From assembly GCA_964478915.1 (NCBI GenBank), contig CAYZKG010000124.1, forward strand, positions 1 to 7,560: DNA of 7,560 nt, read 5' to 3'. The notes beneath the pieces were generated by a model that saw nothing but the letters and a program-made list of their open reading frames with translations, was not told where the DNA came from and ran no database searches. The position numbers were made by a program, and so were the translations under genes. Shown in pieces: positions 1 to 5,287 of the stretch. Origin of the DNA: CAYJUM01 sp964478915. GTDB lineage: Bacteria > Nitrospirota > Nitrospiria > Nitrospirales > Nitrospiraceae. The number at the start of each line of letters is the position of its first letter. The first letter of the stretch is position 1.

Positions 1-1011
1 CGCGGAGAGTCCTGTCCCGGGCGTCATGGTGCCGTTTCGATAGAACAGGCCATCCGGCCCACGCGCATAGTACGAACCGTGCAGCAACGCTTGCTTCTTG
101 ATCGTCTCATAGTCCCATCGGTCCTCGTTGAGCCCGGGGATGGGATCGCGTTCCGCATACACGTTCGTCGGCAGGACCGGCGGCGCATCCGCAAACATCG
201 CCTCACCGCCCACCCACACCTCGAACCACCGATCCTCCCGGCGCGACATTTCCCCGTAGGACTGCCGCGTCACCGGCGCCATCGTGCTCTTGATCGGCAG
301 GTCGGCGCTTTTGCCGAAGCGGGCCGGGCCTTTCAGCTTGAGCTGCCCCCAATGGACCCAGACCGGTTGAGGCTCCGGCATGGCATTTCCGCCCTCCCAG
401 GCGAACTGGCCGACGGAGACGCCGGCTCGAAGCGGGGGAATCGTCCGCGTGCCGAACTGGACCGAGACGGTCCGCGTGACTTCCGGCGCGCGGCCGCCCA
501 TCCCGACGGTCGAGCCGCTCCCCGCTGCCGCCGTGACCTCGACGGTGCAGAGCAGGCCGGGGCGGCCGGGACCATAGAGCTTTAGGTGGATGATGCGGCC
601 GAGCGTCCGCAGGGACCGAAACCAGCCCGTGTCGGGATCGTTCAGGAGGCGGTCATCGGCCGGATTGGCGGCGGCATAGGCCAGGTCGGGCCGATCGGCG
701 GTTCCGGCAAACTGCGAGAGGCCGTTCGCGTCGAAGAAGGAGGGCCCGTAGGCCGGCGTATCATAGCGCTTCACGAACAGCCCGCTGGCCGAGCCGCCCG
801 GTGTCGCGGCGGGATCGTGGAACCACTGCATGACCAGATCCGATCCGGCTTCGGCGAGATGCTGGGCGGCTGCCTCCTCCTGCATGGCCCTGTTGCCTTC
901 GATCTCATGCGTCGCCAGGTTCATCGAGAGCGTTCCGAGCATGGACAGGATCACCATCAGGCCGACGGCACTCAATAGAACGCTACCGCGTTCTATAGGT
1001 GGCTTCTCCAT
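1..1011 (-). CDS. pilX: PilX-like minor pilin, partial (runs off left edge)
   Basis: Reading leftward from the ATG at 1011-1009 gives 337 codons without a stop, up to base 1, so the C-terminus is missing. The N-terminus is MEKPPIERG followed by SVLLSAVGLMVILSMLG. This is a type III (prepilin) leader ending in Gly9 and then a hydrophobic helix. Position +5 of the mature protein is Ser instead of Glu, as is common in the PilX/GspK class. The next stretch, about residues 33-60, is an amphipathic EEAAAQHLAEAG-type helix as in PilX_N proteins. The rest is a soluble domain with few Cys. A strong Shine-Dalgarno (GGAGG, 7 nt before ATG) supports the start. It is the last visible gene of the minor-pilin operon, 41 nt after pilW. 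PilX proteins sit in the pilus-tip priming complex with PilV, PilW and usually PilY1. The family call rests on the N-terminus and context; the C-terminal domain is not recognised. Confidence 0.75.
   Translation of the reverse strand, partial: MEKPPIERGSVLLSAVGLMVILSMLGTLSMNLATHEIEGNRAMQEEAAAQHLAEAGSDLVMQWFHDPAATPGGSASGLFVKRYDTPAYGPSFFDANGLSQFAGTADRPDLAYAAANPADDRLLNDPDTGWFRSLRTLGRIIHLKLYGPGRPGLLCTVEVTAAAGSGSTVGMGGRAPEVTRTVSVQFGTRTIPPLRAGVSVGQFAWEGGNAMPEPQPVWVHWGQLKLKGPARFGKSADLPIKSTMAPVTRQSYGEMSRREDRWFEVWVGGEAMFADAPPVLPTNVYAERDPIPGLNEDRWDYETIKKQALLHGSYYARGPDGLFYRNGTMTPGTGLSA
975..996 (-). repeat. Perfect 9-bp hairpin in the first codons of pilX
   Basis: ATAGAACGC (975-983) and GCGTTCTAT (988-996) are perfect inverted repeats around a 4-nt loop. 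In the pilX mRNA the stem begins about 13 nt after the start codon and the loop spans the prepilin cleavage site (Arg-Gly-Ser). A stem here could slow early translation; it could also be a chance result of codon use. Confidence 0.6.
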
Positions 1012-1026
1012 TTTTCCACCTCCCCT

Positions 1027-1054
1027 CACCCCTTACTGTTCACTCCTTACTGTT
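1027..1054. repeat. Tandem 14-bp repeat at the pilW-pilX junction
   Basis: CACCCCTTACTGTT (1027-1040) is followed directly by CACTCCTTACTGTT (1041-1054), 13 of 14 identical. The array covers part of the pilW stop codon (1053-1055) and ends just before the pilX Shine-Dalgarno. The core CACTCCT(T/C)AC recurs at 7481-7490 beside the tRNA, which suggests a dispersed intergenic repeat. Confidence 0.75.
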
Positions 1055-1775
1055 AAAGGCGACCGCGCAGCCCCACCTCGGTGACAATCGGGTATGGATG
1101 ATCTCCAAACATCAGCTCCACGCGAACTCTCGCGACGCCTGCGGGGTCCTGCGTCACCCGCCCACCGTGATCCAGATAGGTCAACCGGAACCGCTGGACC
1201 TCGCCGATCAGCGCATTCGCTCCGCCATCGACCTGTCTCATGAGACTGGGCCGGCCGGAGCGCGCCTCTCCGAGGTAATAGCGCACCTGATTGGAGACGA
1301 ACACGGCGCTGCCCACCGGCACCGGAGCCGACAACGGCTCCGCCAGGCTGAGCTGAAATCGTTGCCCGTCGCGGGCCAGACGGTTCTCCACGCAGCCATC
1401 AGCCCAACACGCGACGATGCGCTTCCCTTTTGGCCAGCCGGAGCCGTCCAGGACCTTGAGCTCCTGCTGGCCGACCGACGCGGCAGTGGTGAGGGTTGTG
1501 GTCTGACTGTTCAGGTTGGCCAGAAACTCGATCTCCTGGGGATTAGCTTTGAGGATCGCCGGACCAACGAGCGATGCGCCGCTCCCGGCCGCCCGCAACT
1601 CGGCCTCCAGCACCCGCAGACCCAGTCGGGCATCCTGCTGTTGAGCCATCGTCTCCTGCTGGCGGTACAGCCGGTGCTGAAAATGAAGCAGCGACTGTTG
1701 CGCGGCCGACAAGATCACGGCGCCGGCGGTCATGGCGATCATGAACTCGACGAGCGAATGACCCCCCTGGCGCAT
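1053..1775 (-). CDS. pilW: PilW-like minor pilin
   Basis: This frame encodes 240 aa from an ATG at 1775-1773, which shares one base with the pilV stop (TGATG), so translation is probably coupled. The leader is only five residues (MRQGG), then HSLVEFMIAMTAGAVILSAA: Gly at -1, Glu at +5 (residue 10) and a hydrophobic helix. Residues about 39-64 (QQETMAQQQDARLGLRVLEAELRAAG) match the helix that follows the membrane segment in PilW-type pilins. The C-terminal half is a beta-rich domain with one nearby Cys pair (C123, C128) that could form a disulfide. Position +1 is His where Phe is usual. A frame open further upstream overlaps pilV and lacks a prepilin-like N-terminus, so the internal ATG is preferred. 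PilW proteins are minor pilins needed for pilus initiation or stability. Confidence 0.8.
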   Translation of the reverse strand: MRQGGHSLVEFMIAMTAGAVILSAAQQSLLHFQHRLYRQQETMAQQQDARLGLRVLEAELRAAGSGASLVGPAILKANPQEIEFLANLNSQTTTLTTAASVGQQELKVLDGSGWPKGKRIVACWADGCVENRLARDGQRFQLSLAEPLSAPVPVGSAVFVSNQVRYYLGEARSGRPSLMRQVDGGANALIGEVQRFRLTYLDHGGRVTQDPAGVARVRVELMFGDHPYPIVTEVGLRGRL

Positions 1776-2275
1776 CACCGCTGACCCAGATAGCGGGGAT
1801 TGGCCCGCACCGTGCCGATCCGGACTGATCTCGAGCGTCCCGGGCCGTCCGGATAGGTGGCCTGCGCGTGGATCACGACCGATCCGGCATCCGGCAGCGA
1901 GCCCGGCCGATCGGGCTGGAGGGTCCACACCAGGCGGATGCCGCCCTCGTCGTGATGGGCCGTGTAAATCCCATCGCCGGCCGCCGCATCGAACTCTGCG
2001 CCGTCATCCTGCATGGTGATCTCCGCCACCCCGTCGAGGTCGAGGTCATCACTCAGCAACCGATCCCAGGAGGCGACGCGCTTCGCTTCCAGTCGTGCTT
2101 CGGCCAACGCGAGGGCTCGCGCTGCGTGCGTGCCGGACTTCACGACCCGATCAGCCCACTGAAACGTGCCCATCACCCCCAGCACCGCCCCGGCCAGCAG
2201 GATCATGGCCAGGATCACCTCGATCAGGCTGAACCCCGCCTCCCCATTTTCCATTTTGCATTTTTCATTTTTCAT
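1775..2275 (-). CDS. pilV: PilV-like minor pilin
   Basis: This 166-aa protein starts at ATG 2275-2273, overlapping the fimT stop by 4 nt (ATGA). The prepilin signature is EAG followed by FSLIEVILAMILLAGAVLGVMG: cleavage after Gly14, Phe at +1, Glu19 at +5. The 14-residue leader (MKNEKCKMENGEAG) is unusually long and is encoded by a heptanucleotide repeat. An in-frame ATG at 2254-2252 would give a 7-residue leader (MENGEAG) and is a real alternative start. After the N-terminal helix there is an Asp-rich part (residues 76-82 DDLDLDG, 96-105 DAAAGDGIYT) that resembles calcium-binding loops, then a beta-rich tail. It lies in the middle of the fimT-pilV-pilW-pilX operon and should be processed by the prepilin peptidase encoded upstream. 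PilV-family assignment rests on N-terminus, size and gene order. Confidence 0.8.
   Translation of the reverse strand: MKNEKCKMENGEAGFSLIEVILAMILLAGAVLGVMGTFQWADRVVKSGTHAARALALAEARLEAKRVASWDRLLSDDLDLDGVAEITMQDDGAEFDAAAGDGIYTAHHDEGGIRLVWTLQPDRPGSLPDAGSVVIHAQATYPDGPGRSRSVRIGTVRANPRYLGQR
2241..2275 (-). repeat. Heptanucleotide repeat carrying five ATGs at the pilV start
   Basis: On the minus strand five consecutive heptamers begin with ATG: ATGAAAA, ATGAAAA, ATGCAAA, ATGGAAA and ATGGGGA, starting at 2275, 2268, 2261, 2254 and 2247. The array is AT-rich in a GC-rich genome. Since 7 is not a multiple of 3, the ATGs fall in all three frames; the first and fourth are in the pilV frame. Confidence 0.85.
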
Positions 2276-2709
2276 TGTATGGCCACCCTGCCGGTCATAC
2301 TCACGGTCAGTTGCCAGCGTTGCTGCCGCCCGTTCCGAAGCGTAATCGTGGTCGGCGACGCGGCCCGCCCGTTCGGGTAGAACGTGACCGCGGCACCATT
2401 GCTCAGCCCCTCCACCACGATCCCTTTGTCTGTGTAGTCCGCCAGCGGCCGGAGCAATGCTCCGCCCGCGTCAGGCGCTTCGGTCCTGACCCTGGCGGTC
2501 TCGGGTTCGAAGACGACGCGGACCCGTTGGCGCCGGGTGATGGCCAGGTGCCGAGCCGTGCGAAGCTCGGCCGCCAGCTCCGCCGTGACGGCATGAGCCT
2601 GGTGCCTTGTCGTGGCGGCGACGAAGCTCTCCAGGGTCAAGGTCACCGAAAGGCTGACCAATCCCAGAACCACCATCAGCTCCGTCAGGCTGACGCCCCG
2701 CTGTCGCAT
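2272..2709 (-). CDS. fimT: FimT/GspH-like minor pseudopilin
   Basis: The product is 145 aa. The start ATG at 2709-2707 has a strong Shine-Dalgarno (GGAGG, 7 nt upstream). The leader is MRQRG, then VSLTELMVVLGLVSLSVTLTL, with Gly at -1 and Glu10 at +5; Val at +1 replaces the usual Phe. The helix continues into a stretch with AELAAELRTARHLAITRRQRVRV (about residues 42-64), typical of GspH/FimT. The C-terminus carries FYPNGRAASPTTITLRNG and LTVSMTGRV (about residues 110-142), the conserved end of the GspH/FimT domain. It is the first gene of the minor-pilin operon after a 352-bp non-coding interval and overlaps pilV by 4 nt. GspH belongs to type II secretion and FimT/FimU to type IV pili; the PilV/W/X neighbours favour the pilus. 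Recent work on FimT in other bacteria links it to DNA uptake, but no such role can be seen here. Confidence 0.85.
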   Translation of the reverse strand: MRQRGVSLTELMVVLGLVSLSVTLTLESFVAATTRHQAHAVTAELAAELRTARHLAITRRQRVRVVFEPETARVRTEAPDAGGALLRPLADYTDKGIVVEGLSNGAAVTFYPNGRAASPTTITLRNGRQQRWQLTVSMTGRVAIQ

Positions 2710-2725
2710 CGGCTCACCTCCGGGT

Positions 2726-2753
2726 ACCCATTGCTCTTCTCATTGCAATGGGT
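2726..2753. promoter_or_regulatory. 28-bp palindrome, copy 1 (candidate operator or leader hairpin)
   Basis: ACCCATTGC (2726-2734) and GCAATGGGT (2745-2753) are perfect 9-bp inverted repeats with a 10-bp spacer. The element begins six bases upstream of the fimT Shine-Dalgarno. It has the same arms and spacing as the copy at 2811-2838 but a different spacer sequence, which points more to a protein-binding dyad than to recent duplication. The right arm also contains the palindrome CATTGCAATG (2741-2750). Confidence 0.55.
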
Positions 2754-2772
2754 GATGACTGCCTGGAGGACA

Positions 2773-2789
2773 TTCCAAGTTCCGTGCCG
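2773..2789 (-). promoter_or_regulatory. Possible sigma-54-like promoter for the fimT operon
   Basis: On the minus strand the motif reads CGGCACGGAACTTGGAA. Against the sigma-54 consensus TGGCACG-N4-TTGCA it keeps the -24 GG, the CACG and the TTG with correct spacing. It differs at the first base and at the -12 GC (GG here). Transcription would start near 2763, about 55 nt before fimT. Sigma-54 control of pilin genes is known in several bacteria. The altered -12 element makes this tentative. Confidence 0.3.
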
Positions 2790-2810
2790 CCCGAACTCGT
2801 GATGCGGGGC

Positions 2811-2838
2811 ACCCATTGCATTCTGCGGTGCAATGGGT
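2811..2838. promoter_or_regulatory. 28-bp palindrome, copy 2 (candidate operator)
   Basis: ACCCATTGCA (2811-2820) and TGCAATGGGT (2829-2838) form a perfect 10-bp inverted repeat around 8 bases. Apart from one extra base pair it has the same 9-10-9 architecture as copy 1. The centres are 85 bp apart, close to eight helical turns, so both would face the same side of the DNA. Confidence 0.55.
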
Positions 2839-2841
2839 CCC

Positions 2842-2883
2842 GGTGAGGCGTGAGGCGAAACCCCGAAGGCGTGAGGCGCAAGG
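2842..2883. repeat. GTGAGGCG short repeats
   Basis: GTGAGGCGTGAGGCG (2843-2857) and AGGCGTGAGGCG (2867-2878) are iterations of an approximately 8-bp unit, separated by nine bases. The same unit, in the opposite orientation, covers the pilD stop region at 3048-3066. Confidence 0.65.
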
Positions 2884-3047
2884 GGACAGTGCGCAACCGT
2901 CGGCTACGGCTTGCACTTACGGTTTCAACGGAGAGTGGACCGGTGGGTGTGACTTAGTGGTTGGGATGAGTGTTCAAAAAAGTTCAGCAACTCAGAACAG
3001 ATCGATAGAGATACAGACCGCGTCCATCAGATACAAAAGAGAACTGC

Positions 3048-3066
3048 TGACGCCTGACGCCTCACG
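3048..3066. repeat. GACGCC/GTGAGGCG repeat over the pilD stop codon
   Basis: TGACGCCTGACGCCTCACG is an inverted-orientation relative of the repeats at 2842-2883. It includes the pilD stop codon (3062-3064), much as the 14-mer array includes the pilW stop. Confidence 0.6.
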
Positions 3067-4002
3067 GCTTTACGAAGAGCCCGAGATACCAGCTCACCAG
3101 CTCGTGATGAAAGAACAGCGCCACGACGGCGCCCAGCGCGAGGAAAGGTCCGAAGGGAAGATACTNNNNNNNNNNNNNNNNNNNNNNNNNNNNNNNNNNN
3201 NNNNNNNNNNNNNNNNNNNNNNNNNNNNNNNNNNNNNNNNNNNNNNNNNNNNNNNNNNNNNNNNNAAGAACAGCGCCACGACGGCGCCCAGCGCGAGGAA
3301 AGGTCCGAAGGGAAGATACTCGTCCCGGCGCATCAGACGAAAACCGATCAACCCGAGCCCGACGATCGAGCCGACGATCGCCCCGACCATCACGGTCAGC
3401 AGCACCGGTCGCCAACCCAAAAACGCGCCGATCATCGCCAGCAGCTTGATGTCGCCCCCGCCCATGCCCTCCTTTCCGAACAGGTACGGGCTCAGCCACG
3501 CGAGGACCCATAAGAGGCCGCCACCGACCAGGATGCCGGCCACGGAATTGACAAATCCCACGGAGAGAACCGTGGAGGCACAGAGGAGCCCCAGGCCGAT
3601 GCCCGGGAGGGTGATCACATCGGGAATGATTTGGTGCTCCAGGTCGATCGCGGTGACGACCAGAAGAGAGGACAACAGCACCGCGTAGATCACCGTGGAC
3701 CATCCGGGACCAAAATGCCACAGCAAGAGGCCATAGCCGACGCCATTGGCCAGTTCGATGACAGGATAGCGGAGCGAGATGCGTGCCCGGCATACCCGGC
3801 AGCGCGCTCTCAACCACAGGTAGCTCAGGAGCGGGACATTGTCGTAGATCGCGATGGCCTGACCGCAGGCCGGGCACCGTGACGCGGGCCAGACGATTGA
3901 TTCGCGTCGGGGCAGGCGGTGGATGCAGACATTCAGAAAACTTCCGATGATCGTGCCCAGGACAAACGCCACGACGTAGGGAACGACGCTCACAGAAAGC
4001 AC
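3062..4002 (-). CDS. pilD: Prepilin peptidase / N-methyltransferase (interrupted by assembly gap)
   Basis: This is a polytopic inner-membrane aspartyl protease that cleaves and N-methylates type IV prepilins. The N-terminal part shows the GSFLNVCIHRLPR motif (about residues 20-32) and the zinc-type pairs C43xxC46 and C68xxC71. The catalytic Asp motifs follow: D120 in AIDLEHQIIPD and D184 in MGGGDIKLLAMIG. Hydrophobic segments fill the rest, ending in LGAVVALFFHHELVSWYLGLFVKP. As given, the frame breaks because of 100 Ns and a repeated 55-mer. Removing these 155 bases gives 786 nt, an intact 261-aa protein of usual length. The first start is GTG at 4002; a second GTG at 3993 has AGGG eight bases upstream and may be the true one. 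It lies upstream of four prepilins, its likely substrates, and diverges from the LuxR-type gene. Confidence 0.93.
3111..3320. other. Assembly gap: 100 Ns between two identical 55-mers
   Basis: Bases 3111-3165 and 3266-3320 are identical over 55 nt and flank exactly 100 Ns (3166-3265). This pattern arises when two contigs that overlap by the assembler k-mer length are scaffolded without being merged. The duplication is not biological: collapsing it restores the pilD frame. Confidence 0.93.
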
Positions 4003-4013
4003 CCTATGTTTTA

Positions 4014-4042
4014 TTGCCTTTGCCCATATGGCCTGTTATAAT
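4014..4042 (+). promoter_or_regulatory. Sigma-70-type promoter for the LuxR-type gene
   Basis: TTGCCT (4014-4019), a 17-bp spacer and a perfect TATAAT (4037-4042), with an extended -10 TG at 4034-4035. Transcription would begin near 4049, leaving a leader of roughly 125 nt before the ATG at 4176. The spacer contains the 8-bp palindrome CCATATGG (4024-4031), a possible operator. The same AT-rich stretch probably serves the divergent pilD gene, but no good minus-strand promoter is visible. Confidence 0.7.
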
Positions 4043-4175
4043 TCGGCAACTTAGGGTTTAGTGCCTATCATCCTACTGCGGGCAACGGTCTCGCCGTGAT
4101 GCCGTATTTATCCATCTTCCGGTGCAGGCGCTGGGCCCTCCTGCATCGGTCAGCGACAAGAGGAGAACGCGTCAG

Positions 4176-4460
4176 ATGGGCAATCTTAGGGTTCTTACGA
4201 TGAACCGGGTCGGAAAGAAACGACGTGCGATGGAGCCGCCTCCCAGGCGCAAACGCCCGGAGGCGCTGACCAGCCGGGAGCACGAGATCCTGCAACTGAT
4301 CTGGTCGGGGCTGAAGAACAAGGAAATCGCCCAGCGGCTGAAAATCAGCGTGAAAACGGTCGAGGCTCATCGCGCCAACATGATGAAGAAGATCCGGGTC
4401 TCCAATACCGCCCAGCTCCTGAAGGCGGCCATCCAGGGCGGGATGATCGAAGTCCGATAG
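4176..4460 (+). CDS. Small stand-alone LuxR/NarL-type HTH regulator
   Basis: The product is 94 aa from ATG 4176 (AGGAG at 4161-4165, 10 nt upstream). An alternative ATG at 4200 has AGGG eight bases upstream and would give 86 aa. The frame is open back to a GTG at 4122, but that start has no good ribosome site. After a basic, Pro-rich N-terminus comes a complete GerE/LuxR helix-turn-helix, from LTSREHEILQLIWSGL through NKEIAQRLKISVKTVEAHRANMMKKI to LLKAAIQGGMI. TVExHR marks the recognition helix. There is no receiver, autoinducer or PAS domain, so any signal input must come from a partner protein or from expression level. It diverges from pilD and converges on rlmB, with 8 bp between stop codons. 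It may control the neighbouring pilus genes or itself; neither is shown by the sequence. Confidence 0.85.
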   Translation: MGNLRVLTMNRVGKKRRAMEPPPRRKRPEALTSREHEILQLIWSGLKNKEIAQRLKISVKTVEAHRANMMKKIRVSNTAQLLKAAIQGGMIEVR

Positions 4461-4468
4461 CCGCTGTT

Positions 4469-5287
4469 TCATCCCCTCGATGTCACTCGGGGTGGTGAGC
4501 CTGCCGAACCACCGGTCCGCTGCCGGACCACCTCGAACAGCACGATCGCCGCGGCGGCCGAGACGTTCAAGGACGAAACCTGCCCGCGCATCGGAATGCT
4601 CGCGCGCTCGTCGCATTTTCCCAGCACTCCCGGGCGGATGCCACCGCCTTCGCCTCCGAACACGAGCGCGAGGGGTCCCCGGAGATCAAACGCCGTGTAC
4701 CGCTTCTCCGCCTGCGGGTCAAGCGCGTAGATCCACAGCCCCTCCTTCTGAAGCTCTTCGATGAGTCTCGACAGATTCGGGGTCTGGGCAACCCTCAGGT
4801 GGTGCACCGCGCCGGCCGAGACCTTCGCGACCGTTCCGGTCAGACCGACGGAGCGGCGCTCCGGGAGAAACACGCCATGGGCTCCCGCCGCCTCGGCCGA
4901 TCTCAGCACCGCTCCCAAGTTCTGCGGATCCTCGATCCCGTCCAGGATGACCAGAAACGGCGGCTCGGCGCATGTGCGGGCATAGGCGAGAATCTCATCC
5001 CGGTCGGCGTAGGCAGCCGACGCGACCAACGCCACCACGCCCTGGTGCCTGCCTTGGGGAGCCAGCCGGTCGAGGGCCTGCCGATCTTCGAGCTGGACCG
5101 GCACGCCCGCAGACCGGGCCAACCGGGCGATGTCCGCCACGTGCCGATCCTGACGGGCCACCAGGATCCGCCGCAGCCTTCGTGGGCTCGCCCGGAGCGC
5201 CTCGCGCACGGCATGCAGCCCGTACAGCAGCTCCGCGGATGGGCTCCGGCGGCCCGACACGCTACCGCTTCCACCGGCTGGTGCCAT
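4469..5287 (-). CDS. rlmB: 23S rRNA 2'-O-ribose methyltransferase RlmB (TrmH/SpoU family)
   Basis: This 272-aa protein uses S-adenosylmethionine to methylate a ribose 2'-OH; in E. coli RlmB acts on G2251 of 23S rRNA. Residues about 20-90 form the substrate-binding domain, with LLYGLHAVREAL at its start and HQGVVAL near its end. The SPOUT catalytic domain follows with all three motifs: DGIEDPQNLGAVLRSAEAAG (116-135), LVFGGEGGGI (208-217) and IPMRGQVSSLNVSAAAAI (231-248). The ATG at 5287-5285 lies inside the end of cysS (26-nt overlap) with GAGG nine bases upstream. A GTG at 5260-5258, just after the cysS stop, is an alternative start (263 aa). The frame is open further back to 5410 but only within cysS. 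It is the third gene of the dedA-cysS-rlmB operon. Related TrmH enzymes modify tRNA, so the exact target is inferred. Confidence 0.93.
   Translation of the reverse strand: MAPAGGSGSVSGRRSPSAELLYGLHAVREALRASPRRLRRILVARQDRHVADIARLARSAGVPVQLEDRQALDRLAPQGRHQGVVALVASAAYADRDEILAYARTCAEPPFLVILDGIEDPQNLGAVLRSAEAAGAHGVFLPERRSVGLTGTVAKVSAGAVHHLRVAQTPNLSRLIEELQKEGLWIYALDPQAEKRYTAFDLRGPLALVFGGEGGGIRPGVLGKCDERASIPMRGQVSSLNVSAAAAIVLFEVVRQRTGGSAGSPPRVTSRG

Larger units (their letters stand above)
2710..3061. other. Non-coding interval between pilD and fimT
   Basis: No credible gene lies in these 352 bases. The interval holds two matching palindromes, a sigma-54-like motif, two GTGAGGCG repeat clusters and an imperfect hairpin at 2889-2916 (arms GTGC/GCAC and CCGT/ACGG). 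The rest (about 2917-3047) is somewhat AT-richer, with no structure I can name. It is the only long untranslated stretch in the pilin module and so the likely place for the fimT operon's promoter. Confidence 0.6.

Noticed and set aside
79..978. Plus-strand open frames at 79-585 and 586-978
   Set aside because: They lie antisense to the pilX-like gene, which has a prepilin N-terminus and a strong ribosome site. Their Arg/Pro/His-rich products look like GC-driven shadows.
999..1784. Plus-strand open frame of 261 codons opposite pilW
   Set aside because: Antisense shadow of pilW; low-complexity His/Arg-rich product and no ribosome site evidence.
2970..3000. Possible terminator after pilD (GTTC/GAAC arms followed by six Ts on the minus strand)
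   Set aside because: The stem is only 4 bp and AT-containing, too weak to call a rho-independent terminator.
3005..3040. Minus-strand sigma-70 promoter for fimT (TTGTAT, 17 bp, TATCTC)
   Set aside because: Only about half of each hexamer matches the consensus; not enough to report.
3111..3320. Direct repeat of 55 bp as a possible duplication or insertion target site
   Set aside because: Exactly 100 Ns between the copies and restoration of the pilD frame on collapse show an assembly join, not a mobile element.
4470..4530. Possible terminator for the LuxR-type gene, e.g. GGTCCG/CGGACC at 4514-4529
   Set aside because: No T-run follows on the plus strand and the stem lies in rlmB coding sequence, so it is probably chance in GC-rich DNA.
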